From assembly GCF_009857435.1 (NCBI RefSeq), contig NZ_WWCK01000008.1, positions 186,001-250,000 on the forward strand: a stretch of 64,000 nucleotides of DNA, given 5' to 3'. Origin of the DNA: Duganella rivi (GTDB lineage: Bacteria > Pseudomonadota > Gammaproteobacteria > Burkholderiales > Burkholderiaceae_D). Positions within the stretch are counted from its first letter, which is position 1; each line of letters opens with the position of its first letter. This document shows positions 17,095 through 26,284 of this stretch, in pieces. The notes under the pieces are model-generated. The model searched no databases. It saw only the letters and a program-made list of their open reading frames with translations, and was not told the origin of the DNA. Made by a program: the position numbers and the translations under genes.

Positions 17095-18930
17095 ATGGAA
17101 AGCAGCGCCTTACAGGAACCCGCAGCCGAGCAACGACGCTTGGACGAACTGTCTCGCTATGCCATCACACTGGATGAATCCGACCCCAAGCTGGACTTGA
17201 TCACTACGCTGGCGATCAAGTCGGTCGGCGCCGATATCGGCGGCATCAGCATCGTCTACCAGTCGCAGATTTGGCTGCCGTCGCGGGTCGGCATGGAGGC
17301 GCGCCATGTGCCGCGTTCGGGCTCTTTCTGCACCTGGGTCGTCGGCGCCGCCACCGAGGCTGATTTCTTCGAGGTAGAAGACGCCACCAGCGATGCACGC
17401 TTCCGTCTCAATCCACTGGTCACCCACGCACCTTACTACCGCCATTACGCCGCCGTGCCGCTGCTCGGTGCGCGTGGCTATCTGCTTGGTACCTTGTGGG
17501 TGATGGGCGCGCGCTCGCGCCGGCTGGGGCTAGAGCAAGTGATGATGCTGCAAGGCATGGCGCGGCTGGTAGTCGATACGCTGGAACTGCGCTATTGCGA
17601 CGAAGTGACCGGCATGTCCAACCGCCACGTGTTCCTGCATCACCTGCAACTGGGGCTGGAGCAGACGGCGCGCTCGCACGTGGTGGTGGGCTTTGTCGAC
17701 CTGGCCGGCTTCCGCCGCTTGAACGACGTGTTTGGCCGTGCCCAGGGCGACCTCGTGCTGCGCGAAACCGGCGAGCGCTTGGCCAAGTGGGCCGGGCCGG
17801 AAAACCTGGTCGGCCACCTTGGCGGCGACCAGTTTGCGTTTGCCTTGTTCGGAGACCGCGATGAACACGCGGCCTTGCTGGAGCAGCTCAAGGACGTGAT
17901 CAGCCGGCCGTTCGCGCTGGGGCAGGGCGGCGCCCACGTGCTGCACGGACGGGTCGGCATCGAGCATCACGACACGCCGTACGGCGGTTCGGCAGTGGCC
18001 TTGCTGGATGCGGCAGATACGGCGTCGTCGTCCATCGTTGGCCACTTGCAGCGCACCACGGTCAAGGAATACGGCGCGGAGCTGCTGACGCGCTCGCACA
18101 TGGTGTTTGAATTGCAGGGCGCGCTTGACGGCGAGGCGCGTCACGGCGTGATGGTGGCGCACTACCAGCCACAAGTCGATTACACGCGCGGCGTGCTGAT
18201 TGGTTTGGAAGCGCTGGTGCGCTGGCAGCATCCGGCGCGCGGCATGGTGTTCCCGAACAGCTTTATTCCGCTGGCCGAAAGCACCGACAAGATCTACCAG
18301 CTCGACATGCTGGTGCTGGCGCAAGTGTGCCGCGATATGCGCGCGTGGCTCGACGCGGGCTTGCCCGTGGTGCCGATCTCGCTGAACTTCTCGCGCCGCT
18401 CGCTGCTGCATCCGCAAGTGATCCCGGATTTGAAGCTGCTGTTGGCGCGCTACGATATTCCCGGCGAGATGCTGGAGTTCGAGGTGACCGAAAGCCAGCT
18501 GCTGGAAACGGTGGAACTGGTGGCGCCGCGCGTGGCGGAGTTCCGCGCGCTCGGTGCACGGATTGCGGTCGATGATTTCGGCACCGGCTATTCCAACCTC
18601 GATGCGATCAGCAGCTTCCCGTTCGACCGGCTCAAGGTGGATCGCCAATTCGTCAACGGCGTGGCGGCCAGCGAGAAGGTGGCCGGCTTGTTCCACCTGA
18701 TTCAAGGCATTGCGGAATTGTTCAAGGCCGAGTTGCTGTGCGAGGGCCTGGAAGAGGAAGCCGACTTGCAATGGCTGGCGCAGCGCGGCGCCGACCGCGT
18801 GCAGGGCTGGTACTTCAGCGCGGCGCGCACGCCGGAAGCCATCGTGCGCATTCTGACGCAGCTGCGCGACCGCGCGGCCCATGCCGAGCCGCTCACGGTG
18901 GCGCAGCTGCGCGCCTTGCTGCAAGCTTAA
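17095..18930 (+). CDS. GAF-GGDEF-EAL protein with degenerate GGDEF site
   Basis: A 611-residue soluble protein. Residues about 20-160 form a GAF-like sensor domain (RSGSFCTWVV, YAAVPLLGARGYLLGTLWV). Residues 170-330 form a GGDEF domain whose signature is GGDQF (243-247), so diguanylate cyclase activity is doubtful. Residues 345-600 form an EAL domain with EALVRWQHP (Glu372), SLNFS, EVTES, DDFGTGYSN, LKVDRQFV and CEGLEEE, so the metal and catalytic positions I can check are kept. The likely activity is c-di-GMP hydrolysis, with the GGDEF domain as a GTP or allosteric module. The start at 17095 follows AGGAG. It overlaps the convergent hydrolase gene by four bases. Confidence 0.92.
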   Translation: MESSALQEPAAEQRRLDELSRYAITLDESDPKLDLITTLAIKSVGADIGGISIVYQSQIWLPSRVGMEARHVPRSGSFCTWVVGAATEADFFEVEDATSDARFRLNPLVTHAPYYRHYAAVPLLGARGYLLGTLWVMGARSRRLGLEQVMMLQGMARLVVDTLELRYCDEVTGMSNRHVFLHHLQLGLEQTARSHVVVGFVDLAGFRRLNDVFGRAQGDLVLRETGERLAKWAGPENLVGHLGGDQFAFALFGDRDEHAALLEQLKDVISRPFALGQGGAHVLHGRVGIEHHDTPYGGSAVALLDAADTASSSIVGHLQRTTVKEYGAELLTRSHMVFELQGALDGEARHGVMVAHYQPQVDYTRGVLIGLEALVRWQHPARGMVFPNSFIPLAESTDKIYQLDMLVLAQVCRDMRAWLDAGLPVVPISLNFSRRSLLHPQVIPDLKLLLARYDIPGEMLEFEVTESQLLETVELVAPRVAEFRALGARIAVDDFGTGYSNLDAISSFPFDRLKVDRQFVNGVAASEKVAGLFHLIQGIAELFKAELLCEGLEEEADLQWLAQRGADRVQGWYFSAARTPEAIVRILTQLRDRAAHAEPLTVAQLRALLQA

Positions 18931-19628
18931 ATCTGCTCGCTCAGGAAGATCAGCGAATTGCCGCGTGCTTCGGCGGCGGCGCGCTGATTGTACGAGCCAC
19001 GGTGATTGCAGTTGAAGCCGTGCTCGGCGCCGTCGTAGACGTGAATCTCCACTTGCTCGTTGTCGTCGAAGCGTTCGGCGATGCTCTTCACGGCGTCGAG
19101 CGGGATGTGGCTGTCGCTGCCGCCGAAGTGCATCAGTACCGGCACCTTGATTTCAGGCGCGCGATCTAGCGAATTCTGAATGCCGCCGCCGTAGTAGGCG
19201 ATGGCCGCATCGACCAGGCCATTGGCCGCAGTGTGATAGGACAGGCGGCCGCCGAAGCAGTAGCCGATCGAGGCGACCTTGCTGTTGCCCACCGCGTCGA
19301 GGCCGCGCAGTACCTTGATGGTGGCGGCGACGTCTTGCTGTGCCTTGGTGAAATCGGTGGCTTGCATCAGGGCGACGGCGCGTTGCCAATCGTCGCCATC
19401 GTAGCCCAGTTCGATGCGCGCGCCCTGGCGCCAGAACAGATCCGGGGCCAGCACCACGTAGCCGTCGGCCGCGTACTGGTCGGCGACGTTGCGGATGTGC
19501 TGGTTGACGCCGAAGATTTCTTGCAGCAGCACGATGCCCGGGCCTTTGCCGCCGCGCGGCAGCGACAGGTAGGCGCCGAACTTGCCGTCGCTGGTTTCAA
19601 TATCGATCCACTGGGAATTGGTTTCCAT
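18927..19628 (-). CDS. Dienelactone hydrolase family protein
   Basis: A 233-residue cytoplasmic alpha/beta-hydrolase of the dienelactone hydrolase family, which hydrolyses dienelactones in chlorocatechol breakdown or related esters. The Cys-Asp-His triad is visible: nucleophile Cys in IGYCFGGR, Asp in FGGSDSHIP and His in AEHGFNC. The N-terminal segment PGIVLLQEIFGVNQHIRN is the usual oxyanion-hole region with the conserved Glu. Length matches the family. AAGGAG precedes the ATG. No catechol pathway genes lie nearby, so a general esterase role is just as possible. Confidence 0.92.
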   Translation of the reverse strand: METNSQWIDIETSDGKFGAYLSLPRGGKGPGIVLLQEIFGVNQHIRNVADQYAADGYVVLAPDLFWRQGARIELGYDGDDWQRAVALMQATDFTKAQQDVAATIKVLRGLDAVGNSKVASIGYCFGGRLSYHTAANGLVDAAIAYYGGGIQNSLDRAPEIKVPVLMHFGGSDSHIPLDAVKSIAERFDDNEQVEIHVYDGAEHGFNCNHRGSYNQRAAAEARGNSLIFLSEQI

Positions 19629-19691
19629 GGTGCTCCTTCTTGCTGGGTGGTTCAGAAAGCGGCCATCGTACCGTGTTTCGCGCCGGCGTGC

Positions 19692-22600
19692 TTAGTAGCG
19701 TTCGCGCATGTAAATCACCGGGCCGGAGCGGTAGACCCCGAAGGTTTCGCGTCCGCTGGTGCTGGGCAGGTAGATGATGATGCTGTTGCCGTTGGATTTT
19801 TTCAGCGTCACATCGACCGAGCCAACGCCGCTCATTGCCATCGCCGGCGGCTCCATGATGAAGGTGGCGATACCATTTTTGAGCGCCATGCCGTCGCCCG
19901 GATTGACCAGCTTGAAGGTGTTGGTGTTGGTTGCCGGGCAGACGTGGCCTTTCGGCGTGGTGGTGCTGATGTCGAGCGCCTGTTGGCAGTTGGTGTAGTT
20001 GAAGAAGCTGCCGATGCTGCCGTTGCCGCTGTCGTTCACCTGCGGGTTAAACACGTAGCCGCTGGGCATGAAGTACTGGGCATAGACCTTCACCGGCAGC
20101 CGCGCCTTCTGCGAGCCGTAGTTGTTACTGATCAGCATACGGCCGCTGACCACGGCCAGCGGCGCTTCCACCGAGCTGGCTGCCGGCGCGCGCTTGGAGC
20201 TGACGCCGTCGGTATCGACAGCGCGCAGATAAATGGTCGCAGGTAGGACGTCGGCATCAGGATAGGCTGAGGCGAACTTGAACGACGGCAGGTTGGCGCT
20301 GCTTGGCCCCGGATTGGTCAGCCGGCCGACGCCAATGACGTCGGTGCCGATGGCGGCGGCAGGGAAGGTGAAGCGGCCCGGCGTGGCGCCGTTGATCTCG
20401 CCGCTCCAGCTGACGGCATCGGCAGCAGGGTTGACCAGCGTGTCGCCGCCCCTGGCGCTCATGGCGCTGAGTGTGATGACCTTGGCCAGCGTGCCGTTGT
20501 AGTTCTTGACCAAGGCGTTATTGTTGTACGCTCCCACGGTCAGGAAGTAGAACTGTCTGGAGTGGATGAAGCTGGTGGCCTCGGTGTTGAGGCAGGGATT
20601 GGTGCTGTTCGACAGCGTGGCGCAGCTCATGGTGAGGCCGGTGGTGACGCCGGTTGGGAGATCGGCGTTGGCGACCAGCACGGTGTCGAAGTGATCCGGG
20701 ATGAAGCGGCTCACGTATTGCAGGCCGGTGGTCTGGAAGCTGGCGATCTGCTGGCCAAGGTAGTAGGGATTCACATCCAGCGACGGCACGATCTTGAGGT
20801 AGCCCACATCGTCGAAGCTGGCGGTGGTGCTGCTGCTGCCCGATGCAAAGGCCGGGAAGGGCGTGTATGACAGGGCGCCGCCGGTATTGGTGCCGGTGAG
20901 GCCGCCGGGCACAGAGGCGGATTCGTTGATGGTGGCGGTCAGCTTCACCTTGGACGGCGTGCTCTCCTTGCCGAAGTTGGTGGTGGCGGCGTTGTTGCTG
21001 TTGACGGCGGTGACGGCCAGCGTAAAGGTCTCGCCGGCCTTGGCGAAGACCGTGGTCTGCGCGCTGGCCGCCGTTGCCGGGCCGATGGTAATGGCAGGGA
21101 TGGCCGGCGGCGCAGCGGTAGGCGGTGTCGCCGCGCGGCTGGCAGTAACCCGCAGCGCGGCCGGCGCGGCAACGAAGCTGCCACTGCCGACCGCCTGGAA
21201 GCTGCCGGTGGTGATGCCGCCGGTAAGGCCTACCTGTCCCACCTCGGCATAGGACAGCGTCTGGGTGCCAAGGCCGGCGTTGTTGAAGGTGAACGGCACG
21301 CTAACGGCCGCACCGGCGACACCGGCGCCGCAGCTGAGATTCTTCGTTCCTATGGTCACCGGCACATTGGCTGCATTGACCGGATTGCTGAAACTGCACG
21401 CCAGATCGACATTGACCGTCTGACCCGTCACCAGCGGCACGCAGCTTTGGTTGCCGGCGGCCGCCGTCAGCGCCTCCACCGTCACCACCGCGCCCGAGAC
21501 CAACGAAACGTGGTTGGTGGCGGTGACCTTCAAGCCCGAGGTCGCAAACGTCATATTGCAGGCCGCGCCGCTGTTGCTGGCGCCCGTGGTGGTGTTGACG
21601 CAGACGGTGGCATTGCCGACGCCGGGAGCGCTTGCGCCCAGCGCGAAAGTGCCGGGATCCTTGCTCTGCACGGTGGCCGCGTTGTTGACGCCGCCGCTGA
21701 TGGTGAACACCTTGCCGCCCGGCGTGGTGGTCACATCGACGTTGCTGGTGAAATGCGGCGCCGTGCACGACGCATTCGAGCAGGCGGTCACGGTGACCGT
21801 CTGCGGCTGGCAGGTCAGCGCCGTGCCCGAGTGGCTGATCTGGAAGTGATGCGGCACGCTGGCCGGCGGCGCACCGCAGGTCGGCTGATAGTTGGGGTCA
21901 GCCTTGGTCACGCAGCTGCAACCGGACGCGCCGGAGCCGGTACAGGTGATGGTCTTGGTGACGTTGTTATTCCAGTCGATATAAATCGAATTGACCGCTG
22001 CATTGCCGTTGATGACGGCATTGCTGGCGTGGGTGGTGACATTGCGCGCCGACAGGTCGCCGTTGATGGTGGTGCCGGAGCGCATATCGACATCGCCGGT
22101 CATGGTGACGCTGCCGTTAATCACCGAGTTGGAAGCGCGCATGGTCAGCGAGCCGCCCGTGACGGTGCCGGTGACAGTGACGCCGCTGCCGATATCGAGC
22201 GAGGTGGTGGCGGTGATATTGCCGGTCACCGTGCTGTTGGACGGGCTCAGCGTGACCACCGGCGACGTGATGTTGCCGGTCACCGAGCTGCCCGAGGCCA
22301 GCGTGAACGAGGTGCTGGCGGTGACGTTGCCGTTGACCGTCACCGGCGAGGTGGAGGTAATCGTGGTGCCGCTGACATTGCCGCCGACGGTCAAGCCCGA
22401 ACCCATGGCGATGGTGGTATTGGCGGTAATCGAGCCGCCGATGGTGCCGGGCGAATTGGTCTGCACCGAGCCGGCGCTGAGATTGCCGTTAATCTTGATG
22501 GCCGATCCTAAGTCGGCCAAGCCGGTCACGCTGACCGAACCGGTGATGGTGTCGCCGGAATTGGTGCTGATGCTGGCAGCCACCACCGAACCGTTGATGG

Positions 22601-22955
22601 TGGTGCCGGAACCGAGCGTGAAGCTGCCGCCTGCGGTGAGGGTAGAGCCGCCGGTGCTGACGTTGGCGGGATTGATGCTGGACAGGTTCAGGTTGCCGCT
22701 GGTTTGCAGCGCGCCGGTGCCGGCGATGGTCAGGCCCTGATTGTAGCTGGGCGAGAAGCTGGTCATCACCACCGTATAGCCGCTGGCAATGACGACAAAG
22801 TCGGTGGCGCCGATGCTGAATCCGTTAGCGCAGTTATAGGTGGTGCCGCTCAGCGTGCACGCAGGGATGCTGCTGCCATTAAAGTTGACGTTGGCCGCCG
22901 AGGCGGTTCCCATCAACATGGTCAAAACGATAAGCCACACGGAATAGAAGTTCAT
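19692..22955 (-). CDS. DUF6701 / MshQ-like exported adhesin-type protein
   Basis: A 1087-residue exported protein with signal peptide YSVWLIVLTMLMGTASA. Residues about 85-340 are a low-complexity Ser/Thr/Gly/Val region in which short units such as INGSVT, VTGNITA and VNGNVTA recur about every 15-20 residues, consistent with a beta-solenoid. Residues about 345-480 contain Cys-rich and PHHFQISH motifs. The C-terminal half (about 500-1087), with RFIPDHFDTV and a Cys-containing C-terminal lobe, matches the DUF6701 domain of MSHA biogenesis protein MshQ. No pilus genes accompany it here, so it acts as an isolated surface protein or with a distant MSHA locus. The start sits on an AGGTGA ribosome site inside a large inverted repeat. 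Confidence 0.82.
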   Translation of the reverse strand: MNFYSVWLIVLTMLMGTASAANVNFNGSSIPACTLSGTTYNCANGFSIGATDFVVIASGYTVVMTSFSPSYNQGLTIAGTGALQTSGNLNLSSINPANVSTGGSTLTAGGSFTLGSGTTINGSVVAASISTNSGDTITGSVSVTGLADLGSAIKINGNLSAGSVQTNSPGTIGGSITANTTIAMGSGLTVGGNVSGTTITSTSPVTVNGNVTASTSFTLASGSSVTGNITSPVVTLSPSNSTVTGNITATTSLDIGSGVTVTGTVTGGSLTMRASNSVINGSVTMTGDVDMRSGTTINGDLSARNVTTHASNAVINGNAAVNSIYIDWNNNVTKTITCTGSGASGCSCVTKADPNYQPTCGAPPASVPHHFQISHSGTALTCQPQTVTVTACSNASCTAPHFTSNVDVTTTPGGKVFTISGGVNNAATVQSKDPGTFALGASAPGVGNATVCVNTTTGASNSGAACNMTFATSGLKVTATNHVSLVSGAVVTVEALTAAAGNQSCVPLVTGQTVNVDLACSFSNPVNAANVPVTIGTKNLSCGAGVAGAAVSVPFTFNNAGLGTQTLSYAEVGQVGLTGGITTGSFQAVGSGSFVAAPAALRVTASRAATPPTAAPPAIPAITIGPATAASAQTTVFAKAGETFTLAVTAVNSNNAATTNFGKESTPSKVKLTATINESASVPGGLTGTNTGGALSYTPFPAFASGSSSTTASFDDVGYLKIVPSLDVNPYYLGQQIASFQTTGLQYVSRFIPDHFDTVLVANADLPTGVTTGLTMSCATLSNSTNPCLNTEATSFIHSRQFYFLTVGAYNNNALVKNYNGTLAKVITLSAMSARGGDTLVNPAADAVSWSGEINGATPGRFTFPAAAIGTDVIGVGRLTNPGPSSANLPSFKFASAYPDADVLPATIYLRAVDTDGVSSKRAPAASSVEAPLAVVSGRMLISNNYGSQKARLPVKVYAQYFMPSGYVFNPQVNDSGNGSIGSFFNYTNCQQALDISTTTPKGHVCPATNTNTFKLVNPGDGMALKNGIATFIMEPPAMAMSGVGSVDVTLKKSNGNSIIIYLPSTSGRETFGVYRSGPVIYMRERY

Positions 22956-23013
22956 AGATCACCTGAGCATGCCTGCCTGAATTATAGGCGGGTATGCTCA
23001 GTTTCCGTGTGGC
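22934..23013 (-). promoter_or_regulatory. Nested inverted repeat spanning the mshQ-like start
   Basis: Outer arms GCCACACGGAA (22934-22944) and TTCCGTGTGGC (23003-23013) are perfect complements. Inside them, 16-base arms at 22963-22978 and 22986-23001 pair with two exceptions around a 7-base loop. The left outer arm lies in codons 4-7 of the MshQ-like gene, and its ribosome site and ATG lie between the outer and inner arms. Folding of the mRNA would therefore bury the start. The two exceptions are G-T pairs on the + strand but C-A mismatches in the mRNA. Confidence 0.6.
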
Positions 23014-23019
23014 AGTTTT

Positions 23020-24627
23020 TTAACGTTTTACTTTACCGAAGGCGTCGCCGGCCTTCCACGTCTGCATTTTTGGGGCATTGGCCACTTCGTAGCCAAGATT
23101 CAGCGTGAACTGCGCCTGCTGCACCATGCCCGACAAATCCCAGTCGGCGTGGTATTCATCGCTAGGCTGGTGGTAGTCCTGCTTGAAGGCGACCAGGCGG
23201 GCGCGGTTTTTCTCTTGATCCGAAACGAAGTCGAAGTAGCCGTCGCCCGAGAACACTGCCGAGCCGACGTTAAACGCCGGCACGCCGGCCTTGGCAAAGC
23301 TGAAGTGGTCGGCGCGGAAGTAAGCGCCCGACAGGTCGGGGATGGCTGGCGCCAGCTTCAGACCCATCTTCTTGGCGACCACGGCGGCGGCGTCGTACAG
23401 GCTGCTGCGTTCGGCGCCGGCTACGCCGATGTCGCGCGTCTTGCCGACGAAGTTCATCGAATCGAGATTCAGGTCGGCCGTGGTCTTATCGAGCGGCCAT
23501 GCCGGATTGCGCATGTAGGCGCTGCTGCCGAGGAAACCGGTCTCTTCGCCGGCCGGCCACAGGAAGACTTGCGCACGCTTGGCTGGATGCTGGACGGCGG
23601 CTTGCGCCATCGCCAGCAGGGCGGCCACGCCGGAGCCATTGTCGACGGCGCCGTTCCAGATATTGTCGCCTTGCTTGCTCTCGTCGATGCCGAGGTGATC
23701 CCAGTGGGCCGAGTAGACCACCGCTTCCGACTTCAGCCTGGCGTCGGTGCCGGGTACGATGCCGACCACGTTGTACTGCTCGATCTGGCGGATCTTGCTT
23801 TTGACTTCGGCGTGCATCTTGAGCTTGAGGTCGACCGGGCGGAAATCGCGGCGCTCGGCATCGGCACGCAGCTTATCGAGATCGAAGCCGCCGGCGGCGA
23901 ACAGCGCGCGCGCCGTGTCTTCCTGCAGCCAGCCTTCCAGCGGATTGCCGCTACCGGCCAGGTGGAAGCGCTCGTGCGAGAAGCTGGTGGCCGGCACGCT
24001 CCAGCCGTAGGAGGCCGATGGCGTGGTGTGAATCAGCAGCGCGCCGGCGGCGCCCTGGCGCACCGCTTCTTCATACTTGTACATCCAGCGGCCGTAGTAG
24101 GTGTAAGCCTTGCCGCCGAAGCGGTTCGGTTCCTCGGCGGTCGGCTGCGGGTCGTTGACCATCATGACCAGGATCTTGCCCTTCATGTCGACGCCCTTGT
24201 AGTCGTCCCACTTTTCTTCGGGGGCGATGGCGCCGTAGCCGACGAACACCAGCGGCGCGTCGATGGTGATGTTTTCCTTGCCGCCCATGGTGCCGATCAG
24301 GATCTCGGTGCCGGTGGCCGGGGCCAGAACCTTGCCGTTGTCGGCGGTGAAGCGGGCGAAGCTGCCCGGCAGCAGCTTGCTGCCTTCGGCCTTGACCAGT
24401 TGGCGGTAGCTGCCGTCAGCCAGCGGCTTGAGGCCGAGCACGGCGGCTTGCGTCTCCAGGTAGCGCACGGTCAGATCGCCGCCGCGCTGGCCGGTGCCGC
24501 GGCCTTCAAACAAATCGTCGGCCAGCAGCGACAGGTGGGCGCGCAGTGGTGCTTCGGCGACGATCGGTTGCTGGGCGTGGGCTTGCAGGGACAAGCCGAC
24601 GGCGAGGGCGAGAACTGGCAGACGCAT
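23020..24627 (-). CDS. M28-family metallopeptidase, exported
   Basis: A 535-residue secreted zinc aminopeptidase-type protein. The start at 24627 (MRLPVLALAVGLSLQAHA) gives a signal peptide and has AAGGAG upstream; the open frame extends another 116 codons without sense. A PA-like insertion spans about 130-290. The M28 zinc ligands are visible: YSAHWDHLG (His, Asp), NGAVDNGSG (Asp), AGEETGFLG (catalytic and metal Glu), DLNLDSM (Asp) and DYHQPSDEYH (His). It would remove N-terminal residues from peptides in the periplasm or outside the cell. It is divergent from an SDR gene; the MshQ-like gene follows 64 bases downstream behind a hairpin. Confidence 0.92.
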   Translation of the reverse strand: MRLPVLALAVGLSLQAHAQQPIVAEAPLRAHLSLLADDLFEGRGTGQRGGDLTVRYLETQAAVLGLKPLADGSYRQLVKAEGSKLLPGSFARFTADNGKVLAPATGTEILIGTMGGKENITIDAPLVFVGYGAIAPEEKWDDYKGVDMKGKILVMMVNDPQPTAEEPNRFGGKAYTYYGRWMYKYEEAVRQGAAGALLIHTTPSASYGWSVPATSFSHERFHLAGSGNPLEGWLQEDTARALFAAGGFDLDKLRADAERRDFRPVDLKLKMHAEVKSKIRQIEQYNVVGIVPGTDARLKSEAVVYSAHWDHLGIDESKQGDNIWNGAVDNGSGVAALLAMAQAAVQHPAKRAQVFLWPAGEETGFLGSSAYMRNPAWPLDKTTADLNLDSMNFVGKTRDIGVAGAERSSLYDAAAVVAKKMGLKLAPAIPDLSGAYFRADHFSFAKAGVPAFNVGSAVFSGDGYFDFVSDQEKNRARLVAFKQDYHQPSDEYHADWDLSGMVQQAQFTLNLGYEVANAPKMQTWKAGDAFGKVKR

Positions 24628-24693
24628 ATTTACTCCTTGGTGTGAGGCAGAAGGCGGTAATCTTACTGTAAATCCATAAAACAAAGGAGACCT

Positions 24694-25497
24694 ATGAAAA
24701 CCATCATCATCACTGGCGCATCGGACGGCATCGGTGCGGAAATCGCGCGGCAACTGGCGCGCAAGCACGGCGCGGGCGTGGCGCTGGTGCTGGCGGCGCG
24801 CAATGTGGCCATGCTGGAGCAGGTGGCGGCGCAGTGTGCGGCGCTCGGCGCGCAAACGCTGGTGGCGCCGACCGACGTATCGGTGCAGGCGCAGTGCGTG
24901 GCCTTGATCGAAGCGAGCGTGGCGCGCTTTGGGCGTATTGATGCGTTGATCAACAATGCGGGCCGCTCGGCGCATGCGCTGTTTTCGGAAGTGGAGAACC
25001 TGGCGTGGTACGAGGAACTGATGCGGATTAATTTATGGGGCAGCGTGTGGTGCACGCACGCGGCCTTGCCGCACTTGAAGCAAGCGCGCGGCAGCATTGT
25101 TGCGGTGTCCTCGCTGGCGGGGCTGGTAGGAGTGCCGGGGCGCACGGCCTACAGCGCCACCAAGTTTGCCATGAGCGGTTTCTTTGAAGCGCTACGCGCG
25201 GAATTGAAGCCGTTCAGCGTGAGCGTGACGACTGCCTATCCGGGCGTGGTAGCAACGCAGATACGCCACCGCGGCTTCAACGCCGCCGGCGGCGCTCTGG
25301 GCAGCAGCAGCCTCAAGGAAGACAAGGCCATGCCGGTGGAAGAATGCGCCGGCCTGATCGTCGCCGGCATGGAAGCGCGGCAGCGCGAAGTGGTGATGTC
25401 CGCCAAGGGCAAGCTAGGCCGCTGGATGAAACTGATCTCACCGGGGCTGGTGGAAAAAATGGCGCTGGCCGCGCTCAAGGACGACGTGAAGCCGTAG
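24694..25497 (+). CDS. SDR family oxidoreductase
   Basis: A 267-residue classical short-chain dehydrogenase. The nucleotide-binding TGASDGIGAE is at the N-terminus, NNAGRSA follows the fourth strand, the catalytic Ser is in VSSLAG and the Tyr-Lys pair in YSATKFAM. The length and C-terminal hydrophobic tail resemble the DltE/YqjQ-type subgroup. It would reduce or oxidise a carbonyl/alcohol with NAD(P)H; the substrate is unknown. AAAGGAGA precedes the ATG. It is divergent from the M28 peptidase. Confidence 0.93.
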   Translation: MKTIIITGASDGIGAEIARQLARKHGAGVALVLAARNVAMLEQVAAQCAALGAQTLVAPTDVSVQAQCVALIEASVARFGRIDALINNAGRSAHALFSEVENLAWYEELMRINLWGSVWCTHAALPHLKQARGSIVAVSSLAGLVGVPGRTAYSATKFAMSGFFEALRAELKPFSVSVTTAYPGVVATQIRHRGFNAAGGALGSSSLKEDKAMPVEECAGLIVAGMEARQREVVMSAKGKLGRWMKLISPGLVEKMALAALKDDVKP

Positions 25498-25629
25498 TTT
25501 CTTAGCCCCTGAATTTCCTGATTGTAAGCATTTGTAATTCCCGTCAACTGGGCTGTAGGCGGTCGCGTTTTTTGCTCATGCGACACGGGAATTGTCCCGA
25601 TGCCGAAAACCCCGAAAAGGAAATTCATC

Positions 25630-25866
25630 ATGACCAAAGTAATCGCTTCTCTGATCGCCGGCTTGTTCGCTACCGCAGCTTTCGCACAAACCCCTGCGAC
25701 CACGCCTACCACGCCTGAAACCAAGCCGGCTGTGGCGGAAAAAACTGAAGCGAAACCTGTCGCTAAAAAGAAAGTCCATCACAAGGCCAAAGAATCCAAA
25801 ACTGCGGAAGCCCCTGTCGCCGCAGCACCTGTAGCACCAGCCGCACCAGCCGTAGCAAGCAAGTAA
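25630..25866 (+). CDS. Small exported Pro/Ala/Lys-rich protein
   Basis: A 78-residue protein with signal peptide KVIASLIAGLFATAAFAQ; AAGGA lies ten bases upstream of the ATG. The mature 58 residues are of low complexity: a Thr/Pro start, a basic core VAKKKVHHKAKE, and an Ala/Pro/Val tail. A paralogue with an almost identical signal peptide follows 40 bases downstream, so the pair arose by duplication. It resembles short histone-H1-like or acid-shock-like secreted proteins in composition only. Function is unknown. Confidence 0.75.
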   Translation: MTKVIASLIAGLFATAAFAQTPATTPTTPETKPAVAEKTEAKPVAKKKVHHKAKESKTAEAPVAAAPVAPAAPAVASK

Positions 25867-25906
25867 TTAACGATATAAACCGTATAAATTAAAAGAGGAC
25901 TGAATC

Positions 25907-26188
25907 ATGAAAAAAGTAATCGCCACCCTGATCGCCGGCCTGTTCGCTTCCGCTGCTTTCGCTCAAGCTCCAGCTGCTTCGGCTTCCGCCTCGGCTTCGG
26001 CCGCCGCTTCGACTCCTGCCGCCTCGGCGCCAGCCATGAAGAAGGCAACTCACAAGAAAGAACACAAGGCCAGCGCATCGGCTGCGGCTTCGGCAGCATC
26101 AGCAGCTTCGGCTTCCGCACCAGCAGCATCGGCCGCCGCTTCGACCCCGGCACCGGCAGCTTCGGCGCCAGCCGCCAGCAAGAAGTAA
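25907..26188 (+). CDS. Small exported Ala/Ser-rich protein, paralogue of the preceding gene
   Basis: A 93-residue protein with signal peptide KVIATLIAGLFASAAFAQ, nearly the same as that of the gene 40 bases upstream. The mature part consists of Ala/Ser/Pro repeats around a basic core KKATHKKEHK, equivalent to the VAKKKVHHKAKE of its neighbour. GAGGA precedes the ATG. A stem-loop with a T-run follows at 26248, so the two genes probably form one short, well-expressed operon. Function is unknown; the basic core could bind polyanions or the cell wall. Confidence 0.75.
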   Translation: MKKVIATLIAGLFASAAFAQAPAASASASASAAASTPAASAPAMKKATHKKEHKASASAAASAASAASASAPAASAAASTPAPAASAPAASKK

Positions 26189-26247
26189 GCAGCGCTAGTG
26201 CTTGACGTGCCGCCCCGGACCCTCCGGGCTTGGGCGGCGCAAGAGAG

Positions 26248-26272
26248 AAGACGGATTCCAACTCCGTCTTTT
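26248..26272 (+). terminator. Rho-independent terminator of the small secreted-protein pair
   Basis: Arms AAGACGGA (26248-26255) and TCCGTCTT (26263-26270) pair perfectly around a 7-base loop and run into TTTT. It lies between the Ala-rich gene and the convergent hydrolase gene. Confidence 0.75.
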
Positions 26273-26284
26273 CTGCTTTGGCGT

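Noticed and set aside
25990..26180. CRISPR- or satellite-like repeats in the Ala-rich gene
   Set aside because: The repeats are short GCx/TCG codon runs that encode Ala/Ser and stay in frame; there are no spacers of even size.
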